From contig NZ_MAXC01000012.1 of the NCBI RefSeq assembly GCF_001693485.1, positions 372,001-436,000 of the forward strand: a stretch of 64,000 nucleotides of DNA. Direction: 5' to 3'. Source of the DNA: Bradyrhizobium sp. LMTR 3. Its GTDB lineage: Bacteria > Pseudomonadota > Alphaproteobacteria > Rhizobiales > Xanthobacteraceae. Position numbers and translations under genes: made by a program. A model generated the notes under the pieces. The model saw only the letters and a list, made by a program, of their open reading frames with translations. It was not told the origin of the DNA and made no database searches. Positions 24,606 to 32,521 of this stretch are shown here, piece after piece (the stretch's first letter is position 1; each line of letters opens with the position of its first letter).

Positions 24606-25667
24606 TCAATTCCGCAGGGCGACGGACGCGCCGCCGAAGATGAGCTGCTGAACCATGGGACGGCCCACGAAGCGGATGGGAAAGATCGGGTCGGCCGCAC
24701 TCGCCTGATTGAGCCGATCGAGATGCGCAGGCGACAGTACGACCCCGAGCGCACCGAGATTGTCCTCTGCTTGGGCAACTGTGCGCGCACCCATGACAGG
24801 CGACGTGACGGCAGGGTTCGCAAGCGTCCAGGCGATCGCCACCTGCGAGGCGCTCGCGCCGACTTCCTCGGCCACGGCACGGACCACATCGGCAATTTCG
24901 ATGGACCGCTCATTGAGGTGGCCGGACGACGCAATGACGCCCTTGCGCGTCGGCGAGATGCTTGTGTCGCGCGAGTCCGCAATATCCGAACGCGCGTACT
25001 TGCCGGTCAACACGCCACCGCCGAGCGGCGACCAGGGCAGCACGCCCATGCCGAGCGCTTCTGCCATCGGAATGAGTTCATGCTCGACCGTGCGCTCGAC
25101 CAGGCTGTATTCGATCTGCAGCGCCACGAAAGGTGACCAGCCGCGGAGATCGGCGATCGTCTGCATCTGGGAGACACGCCAGGCCGGCGTATTGCAGATG
25201 CCGATGTAGTGGATCTTGCCTGATCGCACCAGATCGTCGAGCCCGCGCATCACCTCATCGCACTGTGTGGTCATGTCCCAGCCGTGCAGGTAGAACAGGT
25301 CAATGCGGTCGGTGTTGAGCTGCCGCAGGCTCTGCTCCACCGAGCGCAGCATATTGAGCCGGTGGTTGCCTCCCGAGTTCGGGTTGCCCGGTTCGCGCGC
25401 CATGGTGAATTTGGTCGCGAGCACGATACGGTCGCGCTTGTCCTTGATGAACTCGCCGACGATGCGCTCGGAGGCACCGTCAGTGTAGTTCACGGCGGTA
25501 TCGACGAAGTTGCCACCGCGATCGGCGTAAAGATCGAAGATCCGACGCGCCTCGCCCGCATCGGCGCCCCAGCCCCAGTCCGGACCAAAGGTCATCGAGC
25601 CGAGCGCGATTGGGGATACCCGCAATCCGGACCGTCCGAGCAAACGGTAATGATCGAGAGACGTCAT
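24606..25667 (-). CDS. Aldo/keto reductase
   Basis: A 353-residue TIM-barrel oxidoreductase using NADPH. Catalytic residues of the family appear in FVDTAVNYTDGASE (Asp, Tyr), LATKF (Lys) and DLFYLHGWD (His). The LGTGxxP-like N-terminal segment is LGSMTFGPDWGWG. Length is that of the YajO/Tas group. It heads a three-gene operon and is divergent from a LysR gene, its likely regulator. Confidence 0.9.
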   Translation of the reverse strand: MTSLDHYRLLGRSGLRVSPIALGSMTFGPDWGWGADAGEARRIFDLYADRGGNFVDTAVNYTDGASERIVGEFIKDKRDRIVLATKFTMAREPGNPNSGGNHRLNMLRSVEQSLRQLNTDRIDLFYLHGWDMTTQCDEVMRGLDDLVRSGKIHYIGICNTPAWRVSQMQTIADLRGWSPFVALQIEYSLVERTVEHELIPMAEALGMGVLPWSPLGGGVLTGKYARSDIADSRDTSISPTRKGVIASSGHLNERSIEIADVVRAVAEEVGASASQVAIAWTLANPAVTSPVMGARTVAQAEDNLGALGVVLSPAHLDRLNQASAADPIFPIRFVGRPMVQQLIFGGASVALRN

Positions 25668-25745
25668 CGTCGGTGCCTCCAACTTCTGTCGAGACGCACA
25701 TACGACGAGGCCATCGGTGAAACAATTTGCTCAATCATGACCGGC

Positions 25746-25766
25746 TTGGTAAGATTCGCTAACCAA
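25746..25766. promoter_or_regulatory. Candidate LysR binding site overlapping the LysR start codon
   Basis: TTGGTAAG ATTCG CTAACCAA is a 21-base inverted repeat (7 of 8 positions pair). Its right end touches the LysR ATG and it faces the aldo/keto reductase promoter region. This is the classical place for an autoregulated LysR operator. Confidence 0.5.
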
Positions 25767-26656
25767 TGATGGCAGACCTGAACCTCGTTTCGATTTTCCT
25801 GGTGGTCGCTGAAGCGAAAAGCTTCCGCGGCGCTGCCGAGCGGCTGGGCGTGACGCGCTCGGCGGTGAGCCAGGCAATCAGGCGAATGGAAGACCGGATG
25901 GGCGTGGCGCTCGTGCAGCGGACGACGCGCAGCGTCAGCCTCACCGAGGCCGGCGTGCGACTCCACCAGCGCGTCGCGCCAGCCATTGCGGAAATCGACC
26001 TCGCCCTCGACACCGCGCGAGACCGCGACGCCAAGCCGACAGGACAGCTACGGCTCGCGGTATCTTCGATCGCCGAGCGCTTCATCTGCGGGCCGCTGCT
26101 TGCGAGTTTTACGCACGCTTATCCAGCCGTGCAGATCGACATCACCGTCACCGACGAGGAGTTCGATATCGTCGCCGAGGGCTACGATGCTGGCGTTCGC
26201 CTTGGCGAAGTGATCGAGCAGGACATGATCGCCGTGCCGGTTTCGGGCGACCAGCGCCAGATGGTCGTCGCCGCACCGTCGTATCTGGCGCGCTTTGGCG
26301 CGCCCACGCACCCGACCGAGCTTTCGCGGCACTGTTGCATCGGCTGGCGTCCGGCGCCTCACGTGGCGCCCTATCGTTGGGAGTTCGAAGAAGACGGCCG
26401 CGAGTTCGACGTCGCCGTCAATCCCAGGATCACGACGAATGACATGTGGGTCATGGTACGGACCGCTTGCGCCGGCGGCGGCCTGACGTTCGGCATGGAG
26501 GAGACGTTCAGGCCCTATATCAAGCGCGGCGAGCTGGTGCCGCTGCTGGAGCAGTATTGCCCGCCCTTTCAGGGCTTCTTCCTCTATTTCGCGGACCGAA
26601 GAAATCTGCCGCCAAAGCTGCGCGCGCTGATCGACCACGTTCGATATCGCCCTTGA
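25766..26656 (+). CDS. LysR-family transcriptional regulator
   Basis: A 296-residue regulator. The N-terminal helix-turn-helix (residues 1-60) reads FLVVAEAKSFRGAAERLGV and RSAVSQAIRRMEDRMG; the effector domain spans about residues 90-290. It belongs to the large CrgA-like group that regulates divergent reductases. The aldo/keto reductase operon starts 98 bases away on the other strand. A second in-frame ATG is directly behind the first. Confidence 0.92.
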   Translation: MMADLNLVSIFLVVAEAKSFRGAAERLGVTRSAVSQAIRRMEDRMGVALVQRTTRSVSLTEAGVRLHQRVAPAIAEIDLALDTARDRDAKPTGQLRLAVSSIAERFICGPLLASFTHAYPAVQIDITVTDEEFDIVAEGYDAGVRLGEVIEQDMIAVPVSGDQRQMVVAAPSYLARFGAPTHPTELSRHCCIGWRPAPHVAPYRWEFEEDGREFDVAVNPRITTNDMWVMVRTACAGGGLTFGMEETFRPYIKRGELVPLLEQYCPPFQGFFLYFADRRNLPPKLRALIDHVRYRP

Positions 26657-26706
26657 CTAGGTCTCATCTGAGGCATATTCTTGTCTCACCTGATTTAGAG
26701 GTTCCC

Positions 26707-27141
26707 GTGAGCCATCAAGCCGCGATCCTGGCCGGCCTGCTCGGCGTCAAGCCGAAGAACACAGAGACGACGCTTACCCTCGCCCGTTCCGTGGAGAAGG
26801 GCCTGCCGGTATCGGCGTTGGATAAATTCGCCGGCCGCGTATCCCCGCAGGACGTCCGTCACTTCACCTATCGCGTGGTGCCGAAGCCGACGCTGGAACG
26901 GCGCCGCAAGGAAAAGCAGCATCTCACGACCGAAGAGAGCGACCGGCTCGCGCGCGTCGCAAAAGTGTTCGCCTTCGGCCTCGAAGTGTTTCGCGACGAG
27001 GCCAAGGTGCGCGATTTTCTCAACCGGCCGCACCCTATGCTTGAAGACAAGACCCCGCTCGAACTGGCGTTGGCAACCGGCCCCGGGGCGGACGCCGTCG
27101 TCAACCTGCTGGGGCGTACAGCCTATGGCGGCGGCGTCTAG
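26707..27141 (+). CDS. Xre/MbcA/ParS-type antitoxin (DUF2384)
   Basis: A 144-residue antitoxin. The N-terminal Xre-like helix-turn-helix lies at about residues 20-80 (TLTLARSVEKGLPVSAL, then RRRKEKQHLTTEESDRLARV) and the C-terminal DUF2384 toxin-binding part is LEVFRDEAKVRDFLNRPHPML plus TPLELALATGPGADAV. It starts at GTG after AGAGG. The RES toxin gene begins 2 bases after its stop. In this family the antitoxin blocks the toxin active site and represses the operon. Confidence 0.88.
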   Translation: MSHQAAILAGLLGVKPKNTETTLTLARSVEKGLPVSALDKFAGRVSPQDVRHFTYRVVPKPTLERRRKEKQHLTTEESDRLARVAKVFAFGLEVFRDEAKVRDFLNRPHPMLEDKTPLELALATGPGADAVVNLLGRTAYGGGV

Positions 27142-27143
27142 GC

Positions 27144-27620
27144 GTGCCGAAGAGCGATCGTGTCCTGACATGTTATCGCATCGGGGACCCGGACGGCGCC
27201 TACCCCGTGTACGATGCCGAGGGATCGCGCCTCTACCCGGGCCGGTGGAATACGCGTACCAGCCCGATGATCTACGCATCCGAGCACTATTCCACCGCCA
27301 TGCTCGAGAAGCTGGTGCATGCCAATCTGGTGACGCCCGCCAACCAGCACTTCATCGAGATCACGATACCAAACGGCGTCTCGTATGAAGTCTTCCAAGC
27401 TGCGGCGCATCCCGGCTGGGACTCGCGAAACGAGACCATCTGCAAGGGCTTCGGCCAGAAATGGTGCGAGGAGAAGCGTTCGGCGCTCCTGATCGTCCCC
27501 TCAATCCCGGCGCGGCGGGAGCGCAACTTTCTGATCAACCCGGCTCATCTGGAAGCCAAGGACATCACGCACACCCTGCCCGAACCGGTGTGGTGGGATG
27601 AGCGGCTTTATGGGCGGTAG
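27144..27620 (+). CDS. RES-domain NAD+-degrading toxin
   Basis: A 158-residue RES toxin. The active-site residues of the family can be placed: Arg34 in PGRWN, Tyr44 in MIYASE, Glu55 in TAMLEKLVH and Ser120 in LLIVPS, with the same spacing as in characterised Res/MbcT toxins. These cleave or phosphorylyse NAD+ and stop growth. It starts at GTG 2 bases after the antitoxin. The FLINPAHLEAK segment closes the fold. All key residues are intact, so the toxin is probably active. Confidence 0.9.
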   Translation: MPKSDRVLTCYRIGDPDGAYPVYDAEGSRLYPGRWNTRTSPMIYASEHYSTAMLEKLVHANLVTPANQHFIEITIPNGVSYEVFQAAAHPGWDSRNETICKGFGQKWCEEKRSALLIVPSIPARRERNFLINPAHLEAKDITHTLPEPVWWDERLYGR

Positions 27621-27740
27621 CTACCTCTGCTCCTTCGCCCTACGGGCTGTCGTTTCGTCAATGGAACGATACAACCTGCGCCCCAGTTAACCAGCTCCAC
27701 GTCGCAGAACGATGAAGCTGTTCCAGCCTGGGAGATCGCG

Positions 27741-28133
27741 ATGGCCATCCACTTCAATCATACGATCCTTTCGACCCACGACAGCAAGGCATCGGCAACC
27801 TTCCTGGCCGAGATGCTCGGTCTCCCAGCCCCACGGAAGTGGGGGCCGTTCTATATGGTCACCACTGAAAACGGCGCCAACCTCGACTACATGGATGTCG
27901 ACGGCGACATTGCTCCGCAGCACTATGCATTTCTGACCAGCGAAAGCGAGTTTGACGAGATCCTCGGCCGCGTCCGGGAACGGCAGCTTCCCTACTGGGC
28001 CGACCCTGGACAAACGCAACCGGGCAAGATCAACCACCATGACGGCGGGCGTGGCGTCTACTTCAAGGAGAAGAACGGGCACCTTCTTGAAGTTATAACC
28101 CGCGAGTACGGTAGCGGCGGCTGGAATCCCTGA
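27741..28133 (+). CDS. VOC family protein
   Basis: A 130-residue single-domain VOC protein with paired beta-alpha-beta-beta-beta units: FNHTILSTHDSKASATFLAE at the start and GRGVYFKEKNGHLLEVIT at the end. His7 and the terminal Glu (HLLEV) occupy usual metal-ligand positions. It may be a dioxygenase, isomerase or lyase, or a resistance protein. No partner gene is close: the RES toxin is 120 bases upstream. Confidence 0.87.
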   Translation: MAIHFNHTILSTHDSKASATFLAEMLGLPAPRKWGPFYMVTTENGANLDYMDVDGDIAPQHYAFLTSESEFDEILGRVRERQLPYWADPGQTQPGKINHHDGGRGVYFKEKNGHLLEVITREYGSGGWNP

Positions 28134-28406
28134 CGGCGCGGGCTGCCTACGCTCTACCTGCGCGCCAAGCGCTTCTCATCACGCCAGACTTCGAGACCGA
28201 AATCATCCGGTCGCGCATTCATGCCATCAATCCATCAGCGCGACCTTGCGGCTGGCGACGCCCGGGCATCCACGCCACCGGCGAAGCGAGCGTTCCCCGC
28301 ATTAAGATTACGCCTTAACCAATAATTAATTATGGCTTTGCCGGCACGAAAGGCTCAGCTTAGCGTTTTGGCAATGCTGCTCAGTAACCTACGATGGGTG
28401 AGTGCC

Positions 28407-28772
28407 ATGACCTACAGAACGACGTTGATCGCGTCTCTCAGTGCAGTCGCGCTTGTCCTTGCCGCGGGCGAGGCATTGGCCGATCCGGGCGTGGCGCGGG
28501 GCGCAGGCGTTGCGCCGTCGCGTCCGGGCGTAGCGCCGGCGCGTCCGGCTTTCCCCGCATTCCGATCGATGCATCATCACCACCATCGCGGCGGCGGCTT
28601 CTTTCCGGGCGTCGGCGGCGTGTTCTATGGTTTGCCGACCGAGGTCGAGCAACCGGTCGTCGTCGAGGCCCCGCCGCTCAAACAGTCCGACGATCTCCGC
28701 TTCACCTGCGTCTATGACATTCCCTGGGACTACGTGCATCGCTGTCCGCAGTTCAATACGCCGCGATACTAG
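28407..28772 (+). CDS. Small secreted His-rich hypothetical protein
   Basis: A 121-residue protein with a clear signal peptide (LIASLSAVALVLAAGEALA). The mature region has Pro-Arg/Ala short repeats (GVAPSRPGVAPARPAF), a cluster of five histidines (MHHHHHRGGGFF), then a Gly-rich turn and a C-terminal part with two cysteines. The His cluster suggests metal binding, but no domain is recognised. Earlier in-frame starts exist (28332); the ATG at 28407 gives the best signal peptide. The 273 bases upstream hold no other gene that I can see. Confidence 0.7.
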   Translation: MTYRTTLIASLSAVALVLAAGEALADPGVARGAGVAPSRPGVAPARPAFPAFRSMHHHHHRGGGFFPGVGGVFYGLPTEVEQPVVVEAPPLKQSDDLRFTCVYDIPWDYVHRCPQFNTPRY

Positions 28773-28814
28773 TGCTGAGAGTTCGTAAGGTCCGATAGCG
28801 ACGCACACTCGACC

Positions 28815-28968
28815 GTCATTCCCGCCAACGGGTCGCGCGAATGCGCGCCCGATGACAGGCTCCGGCGGGGATCCAGTACGCCGCGGCTTCTCGGTTCAAT
28901 TATTGACTCCTCTGGAATGCTGGGTCCCCGGTCCCAGTGCGCAATTGCGCACAAGGCCGGGCGATGAC
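28815..28968. repeat. Intergenic palindromic repeat (GGATCCAGTACGCCG family) with nested element
   Basis: Begins GTCATTCCCGC, carries GGGGATCCAGTACGCCGCGGC and ends GGGCGATGAC. Same family as 45576-45663 and 59474-59569. It is interrupted by the nested element at 28826-28864. Confidence 0.75.
28826..28864 (+). repeat. Nested mini-element, copy 1 (39 bp)
   Basis: CAACGGGT, a hairpin CGCGC-GAAT-GCGCG with flanking CGGG/CCCG arms, then CCGATGACAGGCTCCG. GC stands directly before and after it. Removing it together with one GC restores an uninterrupted host repeat (CATTCCCGCGGGGATCC). Related copies: 55543-55582 and, reversed, about 62922-62960. Confidence 0.7.
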
Positions 28969-29144
28969 AAGTGAGTATGGGTCCACGATCTCGCGACATG
29001 AACTGTCCGAGGTTTGCATCTGCATAGCGCCGCCGGCCGCGAGATGGATTGCGTCACTGAGCTTCTTGCAATGACAGTTCCACGGACCTGGGCTCATCAT
29101 GCGTGTCGCGCATCTCTCGACAATTGTCCTCATGCCGGCATGAG

Positions 29145-29360
29145 CTACGGCGCCACCACCCTAAACCAGTCCCGCGTAGCCTGCTTGATGCGCTGCAATT
29201 TCTCCGCCGAGATCATGCTCATGGCAAATAGTGTTGCGCAGATGGACAAAAGCAGCCGGGCTTCTTGCAATAAAGCTTTGTCACGGATTACGTCGTCGAA
29301 GTTGCCTTTCCAGTTTTCTTCGATGACGTACGCGCCGTGTTGCGGGGGTGCTAGCTTAAT
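29145..29360 (-). CDS. Possible small protein or gene remnant
   Basis: A frame of about 65 codons after the DUF3313 gene on the same strand (…GNFDDVIRDKALLQEARLLL, SICATLFAMSMISAEKLQRIKQ, stop after RVVAP). It looks helical and protein-like in composition, but no start codon with a ribosome site is obvious and I do not recognise a family. It may be the tail of a lost gene. Listed because it is the only coding-like signal in the 28.8-29.35 kb repeat region. Confidence 0.3.
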   Translation of the reverse strand: MKLAPPQHGAYVIEENWKGNFDDVIRDKALLQEARLLLSICATLFAMSMISAEKLQRIKQATRDWFRVVAP

Positions 29361-30204
29361 CGGTGACCAGCGCTTCCGACACTGCGTTCGCCGGCGCACC
29401 CCGGTCGGTCCAATCCGGCGGCAGCCCAATCCTCTCTCCGACCATACCAATCAGTCCCGGCGATCGCCCGAATGTTTCACAAATCGCCTCTTTCGGCGCG
29501 CCACCGAGAGAGGCCTTCAGACTGCCGACGGATGGCGGCGCCGAGACCTTCCCGAACGGACTCTCGGCGGTAACAAGCAATTTCCCGAAATCGTCTCCGA
29601 AAGCGCCGGCAAGATCATAGGCATCCCCGTCGCTCGATACGCGCGGAGCGCTGGTGAAGGAATTCGCTCCGCGCGCCCAGATCATGGCAGCCTTTTGGTT
29701 GCCACTGCGATCACGGGCCTCGGCCTCTACGGACAGGCTCCCAAGTCCGATCGGAAGCCGCGGCACAGGGATAGGCACACCGGGAGCAACGACAGACGGT
29801 ACAATGCTCGCGACCTTGGAGACGCCGGCTGCCGTCGCATCGGTCGGCGTAATGTGGGTAATGACCGCCCGGACACTCAAGTCCGCCGCCTCTGTCGGTG
29901 CTACAATTCGGAAGCGCTCGCTCAACGCAAAACACATCGCTCTGTTTACCGCATTCTTGATCAGGCTGCGCTGCTGGTCCGAGAACGGCTGGCTTGCCGC
30001 GGCTACCGTGAACGCGGCTGGCTCGATACGCGCGGTCTTCGCGGCGAGAACATCAGCCTTGCTGACCCGAACCTGCGACTTGGTCAGAAGACCATCGGAC
30101 GGCGTCAGATTGTCGTAAGAGACGAACGACCCGGACCGCTCCAGCGGTGCGGTCGCGCAACCAGCAGCCATCAAGCTCAACGTCACTACCACAGACCATC
30201 TCAC
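29356..30204 (-). CDS. DUF3313 family lipoprotein
   Basis: A 282-residue predicted outer- or inner-membrane lipoprotein. The signal ends in the lipobox LMAAGC, and the mature protein (SYDNLTPSDGLLTKSQVRV, then LRAVITHITPTD-like beta strands SVRAVITHITPTD) matches DUF3313. The GTG start overlaps the stop codon of the upstream alpha/beta hydrolase (GTGA), so the two are translated together. Function of the family is unknown. A start further upstream would be inside the hydrolase gene and give no lipoprotein signal. Confidence 0.82.
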   Translation of the reverse strand: MRWSVVVTLSLMAAGCATAPLERSGSFVSYDNLTPSDGLLTKSQVRVSKADVLAAKTARIEPAAFTVAAASQPFSDQQRSLIKNAVNRAMCFALSERFRIVAPTEAADLSVRAVITHITPTDATAAGVSKVASIVPSVVAPGVPIPVPRLPIGLGSLSVEAEARDRSGNQKAAMIWARGANSFTSAPRVSSDGDAYDLAGAFGDDFGKLLVTAESPFGKVSAPPSVGSLKASLGGAPKEAICETFGRSPGLIGMVGERIGLPPDWTDRGAPANAVSEALVTD

Positions 30205-31232
30205 GGCGAGGGAACAAGACCGATCGCCGCCTCTTGGACCATGCGCCGGGAACGCGCGACCGGAACGGGAGAAGGCGCGGCGACGGGCGCCGATGCCAGG
30301 ATTGGCTGCCAAGTCGCATTCCAACGCGTCAGCGTCGTCCCGTTGCCGTCGAAGGCCAGGTCGAGGAAAGCCAAAGTGAGTTCCGCCGTCGCAGCCTTCA
30401 CTTTCGGATTTAGAGCCGGACCACCTGTGAACGAGCGATCGGTAAAGATGCTGTGCGAGCCGCCCTCAAACACGGCAAGCAGCTTGCGCGGTGTGGCAAG
30501 GGCGTTGAAGACGGCTAATCGATCGGCAGCGGGCGAGTGGTATCCGGGGATTTGGATGACGTCGTTGGTCGCAGTCACGTGCAGGTTCGGAACCGCGATC
30601 TTGCTCAGCACCGAGGCAAGATCGGACTCGCCGTAGAACGGCGGTGCAGAGATCACGATCGCCGCCGCAAAGCGCGCGTCGCGGGCCTCGACCCACTGCC
30701 CTTCACGCATCACGCGGGCGCCAACCGCAAGAAGGGCCGTGTTCGCGCCATATGAATGTCCGGCCGCTACGATACGCCGACGGTCGATCTGAGCGCCGTA
30801 GGGGCTCGACAGCACAGAGTCCAGGGCGAAGCGCAGATCCCAGGCCCGCGCCAGCGCCTCGCTCTCATGAGCCGCTTGCTGCAAACGGTCCACGACGGTG
30901 AGAGGATTGCCCACCCAGAGCGACGAATCGCTACCCGCATGCTGAACATGCAAACTCGCAATGCCACGGGCAGCCCAATATCGCCCCAGATAGCTGTAGC
31001 CCCGGCGGGAGCCACCCATGCCATGGGAGAACACGATGAGCGGTACGCGCGACCCCGGCGCGACACTCGTGGGCCAATGCAGGCGCGCCGGAACGGCCCG
31101 CGAACGCGCGGGATCGACCCAGTCGAAGTCAATGAAAGCGGGCGTGGCGGACTGCGCTCGCGCTGGATTTACGGGAGCGGCGGCTGTGACTGCAACGGCG
31201 AGCAGCATGGCACCGAGGCGCCGTCGCGTCAT
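30201..31232 (-). CDS. Exported alpha/beta hydrolase (dienelactone hydrolase/PAF-acetylhydrolase-like)
   Basis: A 343-residue hydrolase with an N-terminal export signal that contains an Arg-Arg-Arg stretch (MTRRRLGAMLLAVAVTAAA), possibly Tat-dependent. The nucleophile elbow is AAGHSYGANT (Ser), the oxyanion region is VFSHGMGGSRRG, and a late His in EGGSHSIF completes the triad. An upstream start at 31322 or 31328 would add about 30 residues and cannot be excluded. It overlaps the DUF3313 lipoprotein gene by 4 bases and is divergent from a TetR gene with two operators in between. Substrate unknown, probably an ester. Confidence 0.85.
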   Translation of the reverse strand: MTRRRLGAMLLAVAVTAAAPVNPARAQSATPAFIDFDWVDPARSRAVPARLHWPTSVAPGSRVPLIVFSHGMGGSRRGYSYLGRYWAARGIASLHVQHAGSDSSLWVGNPLTVVDRLQQAAHESEALARAWDLRFALDSVLSSPYGAQIDRRRIVAAGHSYGANTALLAVGARVMREGQWVEARDARFAAAIVISAPPFYGESDLASVLSKIAVPNLHVTATNDVIQIPGYHSPAADRLAVFNALATPRKLLAVFEGGSHSIFTDRSFTGGPALNPKVKAATAELTLAFLDLAFDGNGTTLTRWNATWQPILASAPVAAPSPVPVARSRRMVQEAAIGLVPSP

Positions 31233-31340
31233 GTTGCCCGCCACGACTGCGTCGACCCGGCTACCGGCGAGAGCGGATTGAACATGCCACGAGGGAGTAT
31301 CGCCGCCCACCCTGCTCTCCATGAACACACCTTGAACAAA

Positions 31341-31358
31341 ATTCGCACTGGGTGTAAT
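31341..31358. promoter_or_regulatory. TetR operator, imperfect site
   Basis: ATTCGCACTGGGTGTAAT, a degenerate version of the perfect palindrome 23 bases further on; it lies closer to the hydrolase gene. Confidence 0.5.
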
Positions 31359-31363
31359 CTTTT

Positions 31364-31380
31364 ATTGCACTGAGTGCAAT
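31364..31380. promoter_or_regulatory. TetR operator, perfect palindrome
   Basis: ATTGCACT G AGTGCAAT is a 17-base perfect inverted repeat between the divergent TetR and hydrolase genes, 35 bases before the TetR ATG. Two such sites in one intergenic region suggest control of both genes. Confidence 0.65.
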
Positions 31381-31414
31381 TTTGCAAGAGAATAGATTCG
31401 TGCCAGAACAGGCC

Positions 31415-32038
31415 ATGGAAGACTCGTCTCCGAAGGAGGAAGGCCTGCGCGAACGGAAGCGGCGCGAAACGCTGCATCGCATCGCCGAGCAAGGCCTGAA
31501 ACTGTTTCTGACCCAAGGCTACGAGGCCACCACGCTCGACGCGATCGCGGAGGCAGCGGGGATCTCGCGGCGGACGTTCTTCTACTACTTCAAGTCCAAG
31601 GAAGAGATTCTGCTGGCGTGGCAGGACGGCGGTTTCACCGAGACACTGCGAGCCGCCGTGCTGGAGCAATCGACCAAACAGTCACCACTCAACGCCGTAA
31701 AGAATGCCTTATTGGAGCTGACGGTCCGCTTTCAGGCCGACTACAAGCAAACCAAGGTGATCGAACACCTGATGTGCGCGAACGAGTCGCTTCGCATACG
31801 ACACCAGGCGAGATATGTAGAGAAAGAACAAGCGGTATTCGACGCGCTCTGCCAGATGTGGCCGCAGCCCAAGCGGCAACCTGCGCTCCGCATCGTCGCC
31901 ATGATCTCGGTCGGAGCACTACGTCTTGCGATCGATAACTGGAACCGCGACCAGGGGAAGCGACCTATCGCCATTTACCTGAGAGAGGCTTTTGCCGGCT
32001 TGAAATCGGAGATTGGAAAGGGCGTTGTCCTCGACTGA
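31415..32038 (+). CDS. TetR-family transcriptional regulator
   Basis: A 207-residue TetR regulator. The DNA-binding domain (about residues 10-60) is RKRRETLHRIAEQGLKLFL and TTLDAIAEAAGISRRTFFYY followed by FKSKEEIL. The C-terminal ligand domain resembles the TetR_C groups used for efflux or hydrolase control. ATG 31415 was chosen; GTG 31400 and TTG 31382 are in frame upstream. It is divergent from the hydrolase-lipoprotein pair. Confidence 0.88.
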   Translation: MEDSSPKEEGLRERKRRETLHRIAEQGLKLFLTQGYEATTLDAIAEAAGISRRTFFYYFKSKEEILLAWQDGGFTETLRAAVLEQSTKQSPLNAVKNALLELTVRFQADYKQTKVIEHLMCANESLRIRHQARYVEKEQAVFDALCQMWPQPKRQPALRIVAMISVGALRLAIDNWNRDQGKRPIAIYLREAFAGLKSEIGKGVVLD

Positions 32039-32059
32039 CGGCCGATCCTGCGAAATGCG

Positions 32060-32350
32060 TCAGCGGGAACCAGTGTGGCCTAATGCTCGAACCAGCACTC
32101 TGCTCTTCCCGGAGAAGGGCTCTTTTGCCTCCGTCGCCCCGAGACGCTTCGCTTCCAAAGGACTTAGCGCCAGCACCGCGGCGCCCGAACCGCACGACTT
32201 CGCCGTACGCTCCCTGCGCGTACGTCAAGCGCGCATTCAGCGTCCACGGCATCTCGCCGCACGTTCGTGACGATCGCGAAACGCCCCTCATCTCGCCGTG
32301 AGCTGGACAGGTTTGGAGTGATTTGCCCGTCGTGCCAGTTTGTCCCAGGG
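32060..32350. repeat. Long dispersed intergenic repeat, shorter copy B
   Basis: Non-coding stretch after the TetR gene that shares ordered blocks with copy A at 5.26-5.96 kb: CTTTTGCCTCC, ACTTCGCCGTACGC, GTGACGATCGCGAAACGCCCCTC and GTGATTTGCCCGTCG. The left hairpin part of copy A is missing. The rest of the gap to 32521 holds nothing recognised. Confidence 0.6.
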
Positions 32351-32521
32351 GCGCTGCGGATTTGTAGCCTGCATGAGCATAGTGATATGCGGGGATAGTG
32401 GTCCCGAGTGTCGCGGATACTGTCATCGGGGCGCGCATTCCTCCGCGAACTTTCACTTCCGCTCGGGGGCGCGTGCGCGCCCCCGCACCAACATGAACGT
32501 CAACGCGCGTCGGCATACCGG

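Noticed and set aside
29014..30636. 540-codon open frame on the + strand
   Set aside because: It runs opposite to the DUF3313 lipoprotein and the alpha/beta hydrolase genes, both of which have clear domains. Its composition is Arg/Ser/Pro-rich without motifs, as usual for shadow frames in high-GC DNA.
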